DNA from: Bacteroidota bacterium
GTDB lineage: Bacteria; Bacteroidota; Bacteroidia; UKL13-3
Length of the DNA: 41,055 nucleotides
NCBI GenBank assembly: GCA_027487835.1
Contig: JAIYCU010000025.1
Coordinates: 85,890-126,944 of the forward strand
Direction: 5' to 3'
Position 1 is the stretch's first letter, and every line of letters begins with the position of its first letter. The notes under the pieces were generated by a model. That model worked only from the letters and a program-made list of their open reading frames with translations, did not search any database and was not told the origin of the DNA. A program made the position numbers and the translations under genes. Shown in pieces: positions 32,195 to 40,518 of the stretch.

Positions 32195-33676
32195 TTATAT
32201 CGTTTGAAGCGCAGTTTGCATGCGTTGAAGTTTATTTTTGATAATATTTTTTTGGATAGAACAATGACCCAATATTAATCCTTGTTCTTTGCTTTCGTTA
32301 ATAAAGCACTTATTAAAGGAATGCGCACTTAGATTGTGCTTATTGAGTAAACTTACTAATTCCTTATCCGTTTTTTGGTTACCAAACTTTACCAATGTTT
32401 GTAAACTAAGGGTTTCATTAGGATGTAATTCCCACCCTGTTCCTTCAAATACTTCTTTAAAGGTTTGATCAAAAAACTGCTTGCGTTCTTTTGTAACTGC
32501 AATAAGGTTATGCAGATGGTTGTGCATTACTTTTTTTTCTATGAATTGGTTCAATACAAATTGAACTGAGGGTGCAACAAATCGATGTGAATGTTTGAGC
32601 ATTATTTCAAGGGGCACTCTAATTTGTGGTGGAACTATCATATATCCAATCCTAAGTGATGGATGTAATATTCTGTTGAAGGTGCCTAAGTATATGGTGC
32701 TATTATTTTTGTCTAAACTAAATAAAGCAGGTAATGGATTTTCCCAGTTATTTAGTTCATGTTCATAATCGTTTTCTATGATAAAAGCATTCTTCTCATT
32801 TGCATACGCTAATAATTCTAAACGCCTATCAAATGGCATTTTGATGCCATAAGGGTAATGGCATGAGGGAGTAATATGAATGAGTTTAGGATGATAATTT
32901 CCTTTTTTCATGGCATCTACCTTAATGCCTTTTTTATCGATTGGCACGCCAATAATTTTTGCCATTAATCCTTTAAATACTGCATGCACATTAGGGAAAG
33001 TTGGGTTTTCTAAACAAACGGCTTCCCCTGGGTTTACTAGCATAGTGCCTAATAAATATAAGGATTGTAGAGAACCTGATACAATCATAACCTGACTAGG
33101 GTCGCACGTGATATTGCGTGTTAGGGCTAAATAGTTTGCGATGTTTAACTTTAATTTCTCTATACCTGAAGAAGGTGAATAGGCTAAGTTAGAAAATTTA
33201 ACTTCCTTCCAATACATATTGGTGAGGTTTTTCCATTGGGTGACAGGAAAAATATCTAAGGGTGGCAAACCCGGACTAAAAGCTAAATTTTCTCTGCTGT
33301 TTGAAACATTAAAATTGCTTAGCTTTAAAAATGATTTGCCTATATCAGAAAGTTGCGCACTATTAGTTGATGCGATAGGGGTGTGGCTTGTTTTTTCTTC
33401 AACTTTTGTTTTTACCAAATAGCCAGAACTTTTCAAGGCTATTAGTAAGCCATCCAATATCAAAATATCATAAGCCCGAAGTACCGTGCTTCTAGAAATA
33501 CCTAATGCATTTGCTAAGATTCTAGTGGGTGGAAGTATACTGTTTTCTGGTATTTCTACCTTTATAATCATTTTTGAAAGTAACTTGTAAAGTTGTATAT
33601 ATAGTTTGTCTGCCTGTTTCGTATTCGTAATGCTCTCTTGATAGGCTTCTGAGATTTTCTTTAAGAGAATAGGCAT
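32195..33676 (-). CDS. MocR-type (GntR-aminotransferase) regulator lacking the PLP lysine
   Basis: Residues about 22-90 are a GntR winged helix (LPPTRILANALGISRSTVLR). Residues about 130-490 are a fold-type I aminotransferase-like domain with SGSLQSLYLLGTML, ITPSCHYPYGIKMPFDRRLE and IIENDYEHELN. In MocR proteins the lysine that binds pyridoxal phosphate lies in the motif GTFSK before the P-x-LR-GY segment; here it reads GTFNRILHPSLRIGY, so the position is Arg335 (codon AGA). The frame is otherwise intact at 493 aa. It may sense a ligand without forming the internal aldimine. It is divergent from the LTD/DcuC/IadA operon and co-transcribed with the FAD oxidoreductase. Confidence 0.88.
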   Translation of the reverse strand: MPILLKKISEAYQESITNTKQADKLYIQLYKLLSKMIIKVEIPENSILPPTRILANALGISRSTVLRAYDILILDGLLIALKSSGYLVKTKVEEKTSHTPIASTNSAQLSDIGKSFLKLSNFNVSNSRENLAFSPGLPPLDIFPVTQWKNLTNMYWKEVKFSNLAYSPSSGIEKLKLNIANYLALTRNITCDPSQVMIVSGSLQSLYLLGTMLVNPGEAVCLENPTFPNVHAVFKGLMAKIIGVPIDKKGIKVDAMKKGNYHPKLIHITPSCHYPYGIKMPFDRRLELLAYANEKNAFIIENDYEHELNNWENPLPALFSLDKNNSTIYLGTFNRILHPSLRIGYMIVPPQIRVPLEIMLKHSHRFVAPSVQFVLNQFIEKKVMHNHLHNLIAVTKERKQFFDQTFKEVFEGTGWELHPNETLSLQTLVKFGNQKTDKELVSLLNKHNLSAHSFNKCFINESKEQGLILGHCSIQKNIIKNKLQRMQTALQTI

Positions 33677-33718
33677 AATTGGTATTTAAATAATTTAATA
33701 ATTGGTATGTCAAATATA
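33675..33718 (-). promoter_or_regulatory. ATACCA direct repeats and -7 element at the MocR start
   Basis: On the minus strand ATACCAATTAT occurs twice in the same orientation (33708-33698 and 33685-33675), 23 bp apart, about two helical turns. The second copy touches the start codon. TATATTTG (33718-33711) is an exact TAnnTTTG match just upstream. The MocR protein GabR is known to bind direct ATACCA repeats, so these are probable autoregulatory sites; they may also act on the divergent operon at 33781. Confidence 0.55.
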
Positions 33719-33780
33719 GAGGAATGCCACATTACTTTGAATGAATTATTAAGCAAATTGTTATTTAAGTTATATTCTTT

Positions 33781-35718
33781 ATGAAAAGATTTCTATTCAT
33801 TTTTGTTTTTGCATTATTAATGGCAGCGCATGCGCAAGCGCAGTTAATCATTAATGAAGTATTATATGATCCTTCTAATACACTGTTGGAAGGAGATGCC
33901 AATGGAGATGGCGTATACAGTCAAACTGAGGATGAATTTATTGAGTTTGTAAATACTGGTAACGCAAGTTTGAATTTAAGTGGCTATCAAATTTGGGATG
34001 ATACCTTAATCGGAACTTTAGTTTATACAATTCCAGCAGGAACTATTCTTCCCCCCCAAGGTGCTTTAGTTGTTTTTGGAGGTGGTAAGCCTGTTGGTTT
34101 ATTTGGTGGTGCTTTGGTTTTAGCAGATACAGGGGTTTCTGGTTTGAACCTAAATAATTTAGGTGAAGTGATTGCAATCAAAGATAGTTCGGGAAAGACT
34201 ATACTCACTTTTAATTCGGATGCATTGTCGAATAATCCCAATGAATCCTATACTCGGAACCCTGATTTAATTGGCGCTTTTGTGCAACACACTGCCATAA
34301 ATACATTTAAATACACTCCGGGAAGAAAAGTAAATGGAGGCAGTTTTATTACAACGCCAAGTAAGCTGATTACTTTTAAGGTAGATGTAAATGCCTTGAC
34401 TTCATTGATTGATAGTGTGTTTGTGGTAGGAAATTTTAATCAATATTGTAACACATGTAATCCTTTGACAGATGCCAATAAGGATGGATTGTGGGAATTG
34501 ACTTTGCCCCTTGCTAGTGATACACTTACTTATAAATTTGCCTATAAATCTGTTGCTAATTATGTGCAAGAGCAATTTACCAGCGTTGGCATTTGTACGA
34601 AATTTGAAGGCGCAAGCATCTATAGGTTTGCGATTGTTAAAGCAGATTCTTCTTTAAGAAATACTTGCTTTGAATCATGCGCACCTTGCATGAATCAATT
34701 ATCCTTAAAAGGAATTACAGATTTTATTACACCAGCTGCTGGCTCATCTGGCAAAGCTATTTATCTTGTTGCCAATGAGGCAATACCTAATTTAAGTATT
34801 TACGGATTAGGTATTGCCAACAATGGAGGCGGAACGGATGGCCAAGAATACCGCTTTCCAAACATAGCTGTTCCACAAAATGGTCAGATTATTTTGGCGA
34901 GAGATACTACTGCTTTGGCCACTTACATGAGTAGTTGTTGGTCTAAATTTACTGTTATTTTGGTAGATACCATTGGTGTTGTCAACCAAAATGGAGATGA
35001 TGCCATAGAGCTTTTCAGAGTAGGAGAATCTGTTGAAACCTTTGGGGATGTAAATGTGGATGGTTCTGGCGAGGACTGGGAATATACTGGCTCATGGGCC
35101 TATAAAAATTCCGCTGCCAAATGGATGGTAGGTGCAGTTAATTGCACGGATAGTAGTACAACTATTTTTGATACAGATTGTGTTTTTCCAATTTGCTTGG
35201 GTGCAAAGGTAAGCTCTATTGTGGTTTCGGGTCAAAACAACGACTCTACCATTACCCAAAATGCGGGTACTTTGCAAATGATTGCTAATGTTCTGCCTGC
35301 TGATGCCGAAAATAAAAATGTAACTTGGGAGGTGAGTAATTCGGCAATCGCCACAATTTCAAATACAGGTTTATTAAGTGCAGTTGCAAACGGAACTGTT
35401 ATTGTTAAAGCTATTTCCAAGGACGGAAGCGGAATAGAAGGGGTTAGAAGTATAACCATTACAGGGCAATCCAACAGCCTATCTGCGCAAGAAATAGTAG
35501 GATTACAATGCTTTCCAAATCCTGTAGAAAGAACATTATTTCTTGATTCACCCCTGGCAATTGATTTTTACACTTTGTGCACACTGCAAGGGGCAATCAT
35601 TAAATCAGGAAAGCTAGCGCTTCCTCAAATCGATTTTAGTGAAATTCCAGCCGGTGTTTACTTGTTAGATTTAAAATTTAAAGAACAAACCTTTAGGCGT
35701 AAGGTTGTGAAAAATTAA
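33781..35718 (+). CDS. Secreted multidomain protein: LTD domains, Big2 domain, T9SS sorting tail
   Basis: A signal peptide (1-20, ending AHAQAQ) is followed by a lamin-tail domain (about 21-190) with LIINEVLYDPSN, EGDANGDGVYSQ and DEFIEFVN. A region at 195-300 resembles a small beta-domain with four cysteines. A second, more distant LTD-like stretch covers about 310-420 (KAIYLVANEAIPNL, DAIELFRVGE). A Big2-type immunoglobulin domain is at about 475-560 (ITQNAGTLQMIANVLPADAE). Residues 577-645 form a type A T9SS C-terminal domain (CFPNPVERTLFLD then AGVYLLDLKF). It should be exported and attached to the cell surface or released. It heads the right-hand operon. Confidence 0.85.
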   Translation: MKRFLFIFVFALLMAAHAQAQLIINEVLYDPSNTLLEGDANGDGVYSQTEDEFIEFVNTGNASLNLSGYQIWDDTLIGTLVYTIPAGTILPPQGALVVFGGGKPVGLFGGALVLADTGVSGLNLNNLGEVIAIKDSSGKTILTFNSDALSNNPNESYTRNPDLIGAFVQHTAINTFKYTPGRKVNGGSFITTPSKLITFKVDVNALTSLIDSVFVVGNFNQYCNTCNPLTDANKDGLWELTLPLASDTLTYKFAYKSVANYVQEQFTSVGICTKFEGASIYRFAIVKADSSLRNTCFESCAPCMNQLSLKGITDFITPAAGSSGKAIYLVANEAIPNLSIYGLGIANNGGGTDGQEYRFPNIAVPQNGQIILARDTTALATYMSSCWSKFTVILVDTIGVVNQNGDDAIELFRVGESVETFGDVNVDGSGEDWEYTGSWAYKNSAAKWMVGAVNCTDSSTTIFDTDCVFPICLGAKVSSIVVSGQNNDSTITQNAGTLQMIANVLPADAENKNVTWEVSNSAIATISNTGLLSAVANGTVIVKAISKDGSGIEGVRSITITGQSNSLSAQEIVGLQCFPNPVERTLFLDSPLAIDFYTLCTLQGAIIKSGKLALPQIDFSEIPAGVYLLDLKFKEQTFRRKVVKN

Positions 35719-35738
35719 TTTGTTAAATATTAGCGTTC

Positions 35739-36692
35739 ATGAAAATTAAAAATAATTATGTTTTGATGTTGTTTTGTTTGGTTGCCTTAGCTGCATGTAA
35801 AACAGAAGATGTTTTACCCATTATAAAACCAGACTTGGGTAGTTTAGTCAGCTTATCAGTTAATGCAAATAACGTTGCCGAGGCTGGTGGAACGGCAGAG
35901 CTCACTGCAAGCCTGTCAAAGCCTTCAAGCGTTGATGTAGTGGTTACGTTAGGCTATGCCGGTAAAGCTAGTATAAACAATGATTTTAGTTCTAATCTTA
36001 CCCTTGTAATTTCTGCTGGCAGCCTTTCAATTACTACCACTTTATTGACAATACAAGATACCTTAAAAGAAGGTGTAGAGGATATCATAATTTCTATTGA
36101 TACGGTTACTGGAGGCACAGAAGATGGTATACAATTACTTGGACTCAATATAGAGGATGATGATGCACCTCCTTCATTTAATTTATTACTCAATGAAATT
36201 TTATATGATCCTTCTAACTCAGGATTAGATGGAGATGCCAATGGCGATGGTGTTTACGCACAAAATCAAGATGAGTTTATTGAGTTAATTAATAACTCCT
36301 CTAAACCTATTGATATTAGTGGTTTTAGAGTGTATGATGCTACAGGTTTGTCAACAAGTTCGCCTAATCATTTGGTTCCAAAAGGTACTATTATTCAACC
36401 GCAAAAGGCATTGCTTATTTTTGGAGGGGGAACGCCTACCGGAAGTTTTGGTGGAGCAACTGTGCAGACCTCAAGTTCCGGTGATTTAAACCTAAATAAT
36501 GCTGGGGATGTGTTAACCATTACGGATAGTTTAAACAATGTTGTCATTACTTTAGATATAACACCTTTGTCTGATAACCCGAATGAATCCTATACTAGAA
36601 ATCCTGATTTGATTGGAAATTTTGAACAACACACAACTTCCACTACACTCAAATTTTCGCCCGGTACAAAAATTAATGGCAGTCCGTTTTAA
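35739..36692 (+). CDS. Surface lipoprotein with Calx-beta-like and LTD domains
   Basis: The lipobox is LAAC (residue Cys20 region: LVALAACKTED), with an acidic following stretch. A Calx-beta-like domain covers about 35-135 (AEAGGTAELTASLSKPSS, then DTLKEGVEDIIISIDTVTGG). Residues about 148-317 are an LTD domain that is a clear paralogue of the first domain of the preceding gene: both have NE-x-LYDPSN, GDANGDGVY, FGGG-x-P-x-G-x-FGGA and NPNESYTRNPDLIG. It lies 20 bp after that gene and 11 bp before dcuC, inside the operon. A ligand-binding surface role is inferred; the ligand is unknown. Confidence 0.8.
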   Translation: MKIKNNYVLMLFCLVALAACKTEDVLPIIKPDLGSLVSLSVNANNVAEAGGTAELTASLSKPSSVDVVVTLGYAGKASINNDFSSNLTLVISAGSLSITTTLLTIQDTLKEGVEDIIISIDTVTGGTEDGIQLLGLNIEDDDAPPSFNLLLNEILYDPSNSGLDGDANGDGVYAQNQDEFIELINNSSKPIDISGFRVYDATGLSTSSPNHLVPKGTIIQPQKALLIFGGGTPTGSFGGATVQTSSSGDLNLNNAGDVLTITDSLNNVVITLDITPLSDNPNESYTRNPDLIGNFEQHTTSTTLKFSPGTKINGSPF

Positions 36693-36703
36693 TTAGCTAA
36701 GGA

Positions 36704-38077
36704 ATGCACTATTTAGGACTTGTCATATCAATAGTTTGTATTGCCATTGTTGCAAAATTATTGCTTAAAGATTTCTTCCCACAAGCAGTTTTATTGATAG
36801 CTGGTATCGTAATGCTCTTTGCGGCTAGCTTATTACAAAAGCCTATTCCAGAAAGTGAAGCTACTACAGGTTTTGTTTTATTGGATATTTTTGAGTTTAT
36901 CAAAAATGCCTTCTCAAAAACCAACGCAAATGTTGGGCTTATGATTATGACCATCGGAGGGTTTGTAGCTTACATGGACAAAATTGGTGCATCAGAAGCC
37001 CTTGTAAAGGTTGCTTTAAGGCCTTTGGCTTTTCTTAAAAAGTACCCCAATATTGCTTCTGTAGCTGTTATACCCATTGGTCAATTAATTTTTATTTGTG
37101 TTCCCTCAGCTGCTGGTTTTGGATTGCTCCTTATGGCTTCTGTTTTTCCTATTTTAGTAAATCTAGGGGTAAGCAGATTGGCCGCAGTTGCCATCATTAC
37201 TGGATGTACTTCTTTTTGTATTGGGCCTGCTTCTGTAATTACTGCGTCTGCTGTTCAAATTGCACAAATAGAAACGGTGCCGTATTTCATTCATCAACAA
37301 ATTCCTATTGCCATCATATTAAACTTAGTATTGATGATTTCATATTTTTTCGTCAATAAATACTACGATAAAAAAGATGCACTTCAATCCATAGAAGTGA
37401 AAGAAAAACCAAAGGCGACTTTTATTGCACCACCTATTTACGCCATTTTACCCGTTCTCCCGCTAGTTTTATTGCTCACCTTTTCAGGTGTATTAGAAGT
37501 GTTTCCAATCAAATTAAAGATAGAAACTACTACGGCCATGTTGCTTAGTTTGTTTGTTGGTTTATTATTTGAATTGGTTCGAACCAAAGATTTTAAAGCG
37601 CTTTTTGCTTCTTTTAAAGTGTTTTTAGATGGAATGGGCGAAATGTTTAAATCTGTTGTTTCACTCATTATTGTAGCAGAAATTTTTGCCAATGGTTTAA
37701 TTGCATTAGGTTTTATGGATGGCCTCATTGCCTTGTCGCAAGGCGCAGGCTTAAATGCAAAAGGCATTGGGATTATCATGACACTCATGATATTTTTTGC
37801 TGCCATTCTAATGGGTAGTGGCAATGCAGCTTTCTTTGCTTTTGGTCCGCTCATTCCTAATGTAGCTAAACAATTTGGCGTATCTAGCACTTCCATTCTA
37901 TTACCCATGAATTTATCAGCTTCAATGGGCAGAGCTATTAGCCCCATCGCAGGCGTATTAATCGCTACTGCAAACGTAGCAGGCGTTCCTGTTATTGAAG
38001 TTGTCAAACGAAATTTAATTCCAGTTTGCGCTGTGTTACTTACCTTACTAATTTACCATTTTGGACTATGCTTTTAA
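36704..38077 (+). CDS. dcuC: DcuC-family C4-dicarboxylate transporter
   Basis: This inner membrane protein of 457 aa with about 12 helices follows the E. coli DcuC pattern: DIFEFIKNAF near 62, GLMIMTIGGFVAYMDKIGAS, SAAGFGLLLMASVFPILVNL, the central AIYAILPVLPLVLLL-type hinge (PPIYAILPVLPLVLLL), GSGNAAFFAFGPLIPNVAKQ and SMGRAISPIAGV. DcuC-type proteins move fumarate, succinate, malate or aspartate, often in exchange. It overlaps the isoaspartyl dipeptidase gene by 10 bp, so the substrate here is likely aspartate or a related compound. The location between surface lipoproteins and a peptidase supports that. Confidence 0.9.
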   Translation: MHYLGLVISIVCIAIVAKLLLKDFFPQAVLLIAGIVMLFAASLLQKPIPESEATTGFVLLDIFEFIKNAFSKTNANVGLMIMTIGGFVAYMDKIGASEALVKVALRPLAFLKKYPNIASVAVIPIGQLIFICVPSAAGFGLLLMASVFPILVNLGVSRLAAVAIITGCTSFCIGPASVITASAVQIAQIETVPYFIHQQIPIAIILNLVLMISYFFVNKYYDKKDALQSIEVKEKPKATFIAPPIYAILPVLPLVLLLTFSGVLEVFPIKLKIETTTAMLLSLFVGLLFELVRTKDFKALFASFKVFLDGMGEMFKSVVSLIIVAEIFANGLIALGFMDGLIALSQGAGLNAKGIGIIMTLMIFFAAILMGSGNAAFFAFGPLIPNVAKQFGVSSTSILLPMNLSASMGRAISPIAGVLIATANVAGVPVIEVVKRNLIPVCAVLLTLLIYHFGLCF

Positions 38078-39207
38078 TTAAAAATGCAAACGTATATTCC
38101 CCTTCGCCACTCGGGAAAAAAGATATATTAATGGGCAATGGAAAGATTTTGGCCATTCAAGACCAAATTCTTAACCAAGATAAGCTTTTTACCGAATGGG
38201 ATGCCAAGGAAAAAATTGTTTGCCCAGGTTTTATAGATCAACATATTCATATCATTGGTGCAGGTGGCAAACATGGCTTTGCTTCCATGACACCAGAAAT
38301 AAAATTATCAGACCTTATTGCTTGTGGTAGCACAACTGTAGTTGGATTATTAGGAACAGATGGCGCCTCGCGCAGTATTAAAAGTTTATTTGCAAAAACA
38401 AAGTCCTTGGAAAGTGAAGGGATTACAGCCTATATGTTCACTGGTTATTATGGGCTAGATCCTGTTTACATTACAGAATCTGTTCAAGAGGATATGATTT
38501 TTATAGAACCTGTGCTGGGATGCAAAATTGCTATTACAGATATACGTTCATCTTACCCAACCGACTTAGATTTGCTCAGAATCCTTCGTCAAGTAAAAGT
38601 AGGTGGAATGCTTGCTAGTAAAAAAGGAATTCTACACTTGCATTTAGGAGCACTTAAAACTAAAATGGATATTTTGTTTAGGTTGGTAGAAGAACACGAA
38701 TTTCCAATTTCCCATATTTCCCCTACCCATGTAGCAAGAACAAAAGATCTTTTTGACCATGCCATTGCTTTTGCCAAACTAGGAGGGATGATTGATATTA
38801 CTACTGGCGCATCTAAGTACACCGAACCTTACAAGGCAGTTTTGTATGCACTTGAACAAGGTGCTTCGATGGATAAAATGACTTTTAGCAGCGATGGAAA
38901 CGCTGGCTTAGATAAACTTGATGATAAAGGAAACTTAATTGGTTTTCGCCGCGCACCTATCGACCAAAATTACCTGCAAGTAAAAGCGCTAATAAATAAT
39001 TCTACAGTTAAAATTGAAGAAGCAATTAAACTAATTACTAGCAACCCTGCTGCCAATCTTGGACTTAAAAATAAAGGGGCAATTAAGCTTGGTTATGATG
39101 CTGATTTCTGCTGCCTAGATAAGGATTTCACCCTTTGTGATGTGATAGCTAAAGGCAAATTGATGATGGAAAATTCCCAAGTAATTGCCAAAGGACATTT
39201 TGAATAA
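38068..39207 (+). CDS. iadA: Isoaspartyl (beta-aspartyl) dipeptidase
   Basis: IadA hydrolyses beta-aspartyl dipeptides to aspartate and an amino acid. It is an amidohydrolase of 379 aa when started at ATG 38068; an upstream ATG at 38026 lies in the transporter reading region and would add a hydrophobic stretch foreign to the family. The metal site shows GFIDQHIHIIGAGG (His59, His61), GCKIAITD with a lysine in the position of the carbamylated one, HLHLG, ISPTHV and FSSDGN (the catalytic Asp). TTVVGLLGTDGASRS and SKKGILHLHLG match the E. coli enzyme closely. It overlaps dcuC by 10 bp and is followed by a porin gene after 7 bp. Confidence 0.95.
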   Translation: MLLIKNANVYSPSPLGKKDILMGNGKILAIQDQILNQDKLFTEWDAKEKIVCPGFIDQHIHIIGAGGKHGFASMTPEIKLSDLIACGSTTVVGLLGTDGASRSIKSLFAKTKSLESEGITAYMFTGYYGLDPVYITESVQEDMIFIEPVLGCKIAITDIRSSYPTDLDLLRILRQVKVGGMLASKKGILHLHLGALKTKMDILFRLVEEHEFPISHISPTHVARTKDLFDHAIAFAKLGGMIDITTGASKYTEPYKAVLYALEQGASMDKMTFSSDGNAGLDKLDDKGNLIGFRRAPIDQNYLQVKALINNSTVKIEEAIKLITSNPAANLGLKNKGAIKLGYDADFCCLDKDFTLCDVIAKGKLMMENSQVIAKGHFE

Positions 39208-39214
39208 ACAAACC

Positions 39215-40516
39215 ATGAAAAAATCACTCATACTCGTTTTTCATTTTACCTTATTGGCTTTGTTTGGTTCAAGCCAAAACCCAGTTTTAAATAAATATAC
39301 TTTTGGGGAAGGATTAAAATTTACCGATAAGCATAACTCAACTTATACCCTTGCAGGTTTTATTCAGCCTTCTTTGGAGATAAAAAAGTATAATGATGAT
39401 ACCATTCAAGATACCTATTTAAGGTTTAGAATGCGCAGGTTGAGATTGAGACTTTCTGGAGATTTACCTAAGTATAAGTTGCAATATCGCTTGCAAGCAG
39501 ATTTGAGTGGAACACCTGAAATTGGAGATGAAACTAGCTTCATGCTTTTTGATGCTTGGGTGGCTTATGACCCAACTGATTTCTTGCAAATTAAATTTGG
39601 GCAAAGCTCTTCTCCCACAGAAAATTTGGAAATACTTATGATTTCAAATAGTCTGCAATTGCCCGAAAGGAGCAGACTTACCTCAGCCTTTGCGGTGTTT
39701 AGAGAGTTTGGACTTTTTGTTTCGGGCGAGGTTAGGTTCAACCGAAACCTTATCTTAAAACCTGCTTTAACACTCACAAATGGCGATGGGCCAAATACCT
39801 TTAATAAGGACCTTGGTGGTTTTAAATACGGTGGAAGGTTAGATATATTAACGTTTGGCAAGTTTAGCAATATGGGGCAATTTCGCCAAGGTGATATTGT
39901 GAGGGAACTTACCCCTAAGCTTTTGATTGGTTTTACCTATAGCAAAAACGTGGGTGTAAGCAGTAGAAGGGGAGAGGCAAGCGGTGCCATCCTTTATTTA
40001 GATAAGAATGGTAACAATGCCTTGCCAACTTACACGAAGTATGGGGTAGATTTTCTATTCAAGTACAGAGGTTTTAGTGCCATAGGAGAGTTTTTATATG
40101 GCACTGCCAGCGTGCCTTCTAGCATCACTACAAGGGTTAGAAATGATGGCAGTACTTCCAATTCATTTCTTGTAAATGGTTTACAGGATGTAAGCAATTA
40201 TGTAAAAGGCAGAATGATGTTGGGCAAGGGTTATAACATTCAAGCAGGTTATATTTTTAAGAATAAATTTTCTTTGGACGCACGCTATACCCAATTAGAT
40301 GCTGATGTAAATTCATTCTTAAATAACCCTACGTTTTACAACCGACCAAAATATTATACCATCGGATTGTCTAAATACCTGAGTAGAAATTATGGTTTTA
40401 AAATTCAAGGTTCCTTAACCTATGTTAAACTTGGTGCTGGCAGCCTTGACATTGCTGATAATCCAATTTCTAACAATGAGTTTATCACTAACATCATGAC
40501 TACTTTTACTTTCTAA
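39215..40516 (+). CDS. OprP/OprO-like outer membrane porin
   Basis: A signal peptide (ending LFGSSQ) precedes a beta-barrel of about 410 residues. Features of the Porin_O_P family include DTYLRFRMRRLRLRLSGDL, YRLQADLSGTPEI, FLQIKFGQSSSPTE and a final phenylalanine (MTTFTF). In other bacteria such porins pass phosphate or other anions; here the operon points to an acidic peptide or dicarboxylate. The ATG at 39215 (MKKSLILVF) is chosen because an ATG at 39185 lies inside iadA and would put ten polar residues before the signal peptide. Length 433 aa. Confidence 0.8.
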   Translation: MKKSLILVFHFTLLALFGSSQNPVLNKYTFGEGLKFTDKHNSTYTLAGFIQPSLEIKKYNDDTIQDTYLRFRMRRLRLRLSGDLPKYKLQYRLQADLSGTPEIGDETSFMLFDAWVAYDPTDFLQIKFGQSSSPTENLEILMISNSLQLPERSRLTSAFAVFREFGLFVSGEVRFNRNLILKPALTLTNGDGPNTFNKDLGGFKYGGRLDILTFGKFSNMGQFRQGDIVRELTPKLLIGFTYSKNVGVSSRRGEASGAILYLDKNGNNALPTYTKYGVDFLFKYRGFSAIGEFLYGTASVPSSITTRVRNDGSTSNSFLVNGLQDVSNYVKGRMMLGKGYNIQAGYIFKNKFSLDARYTQLDADVNSFLNNPTFYNRPKYYTIGLSKYLSRNYGFKIQGSLTYVKLGAGSLDIADNPISNNEFITNIMTTFTF

Positions 40517-40518
40517 CA

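Noticed and set aside
32195-33676. MocR gene as a pseudogene because of the missing PLP lysine
   Set aside because: The 493-codon frame is intact, the DNA-binding domain is complete and a plausible promoter and operator are present; specialised loss of PLP binding is more likely than decay.
37438-38007. Antisense open frame of 189 codons in dcuC
   Set aside because: It is a long but featureless shadow of a hydrophobic coding region; dcuC is a clear match to its family.
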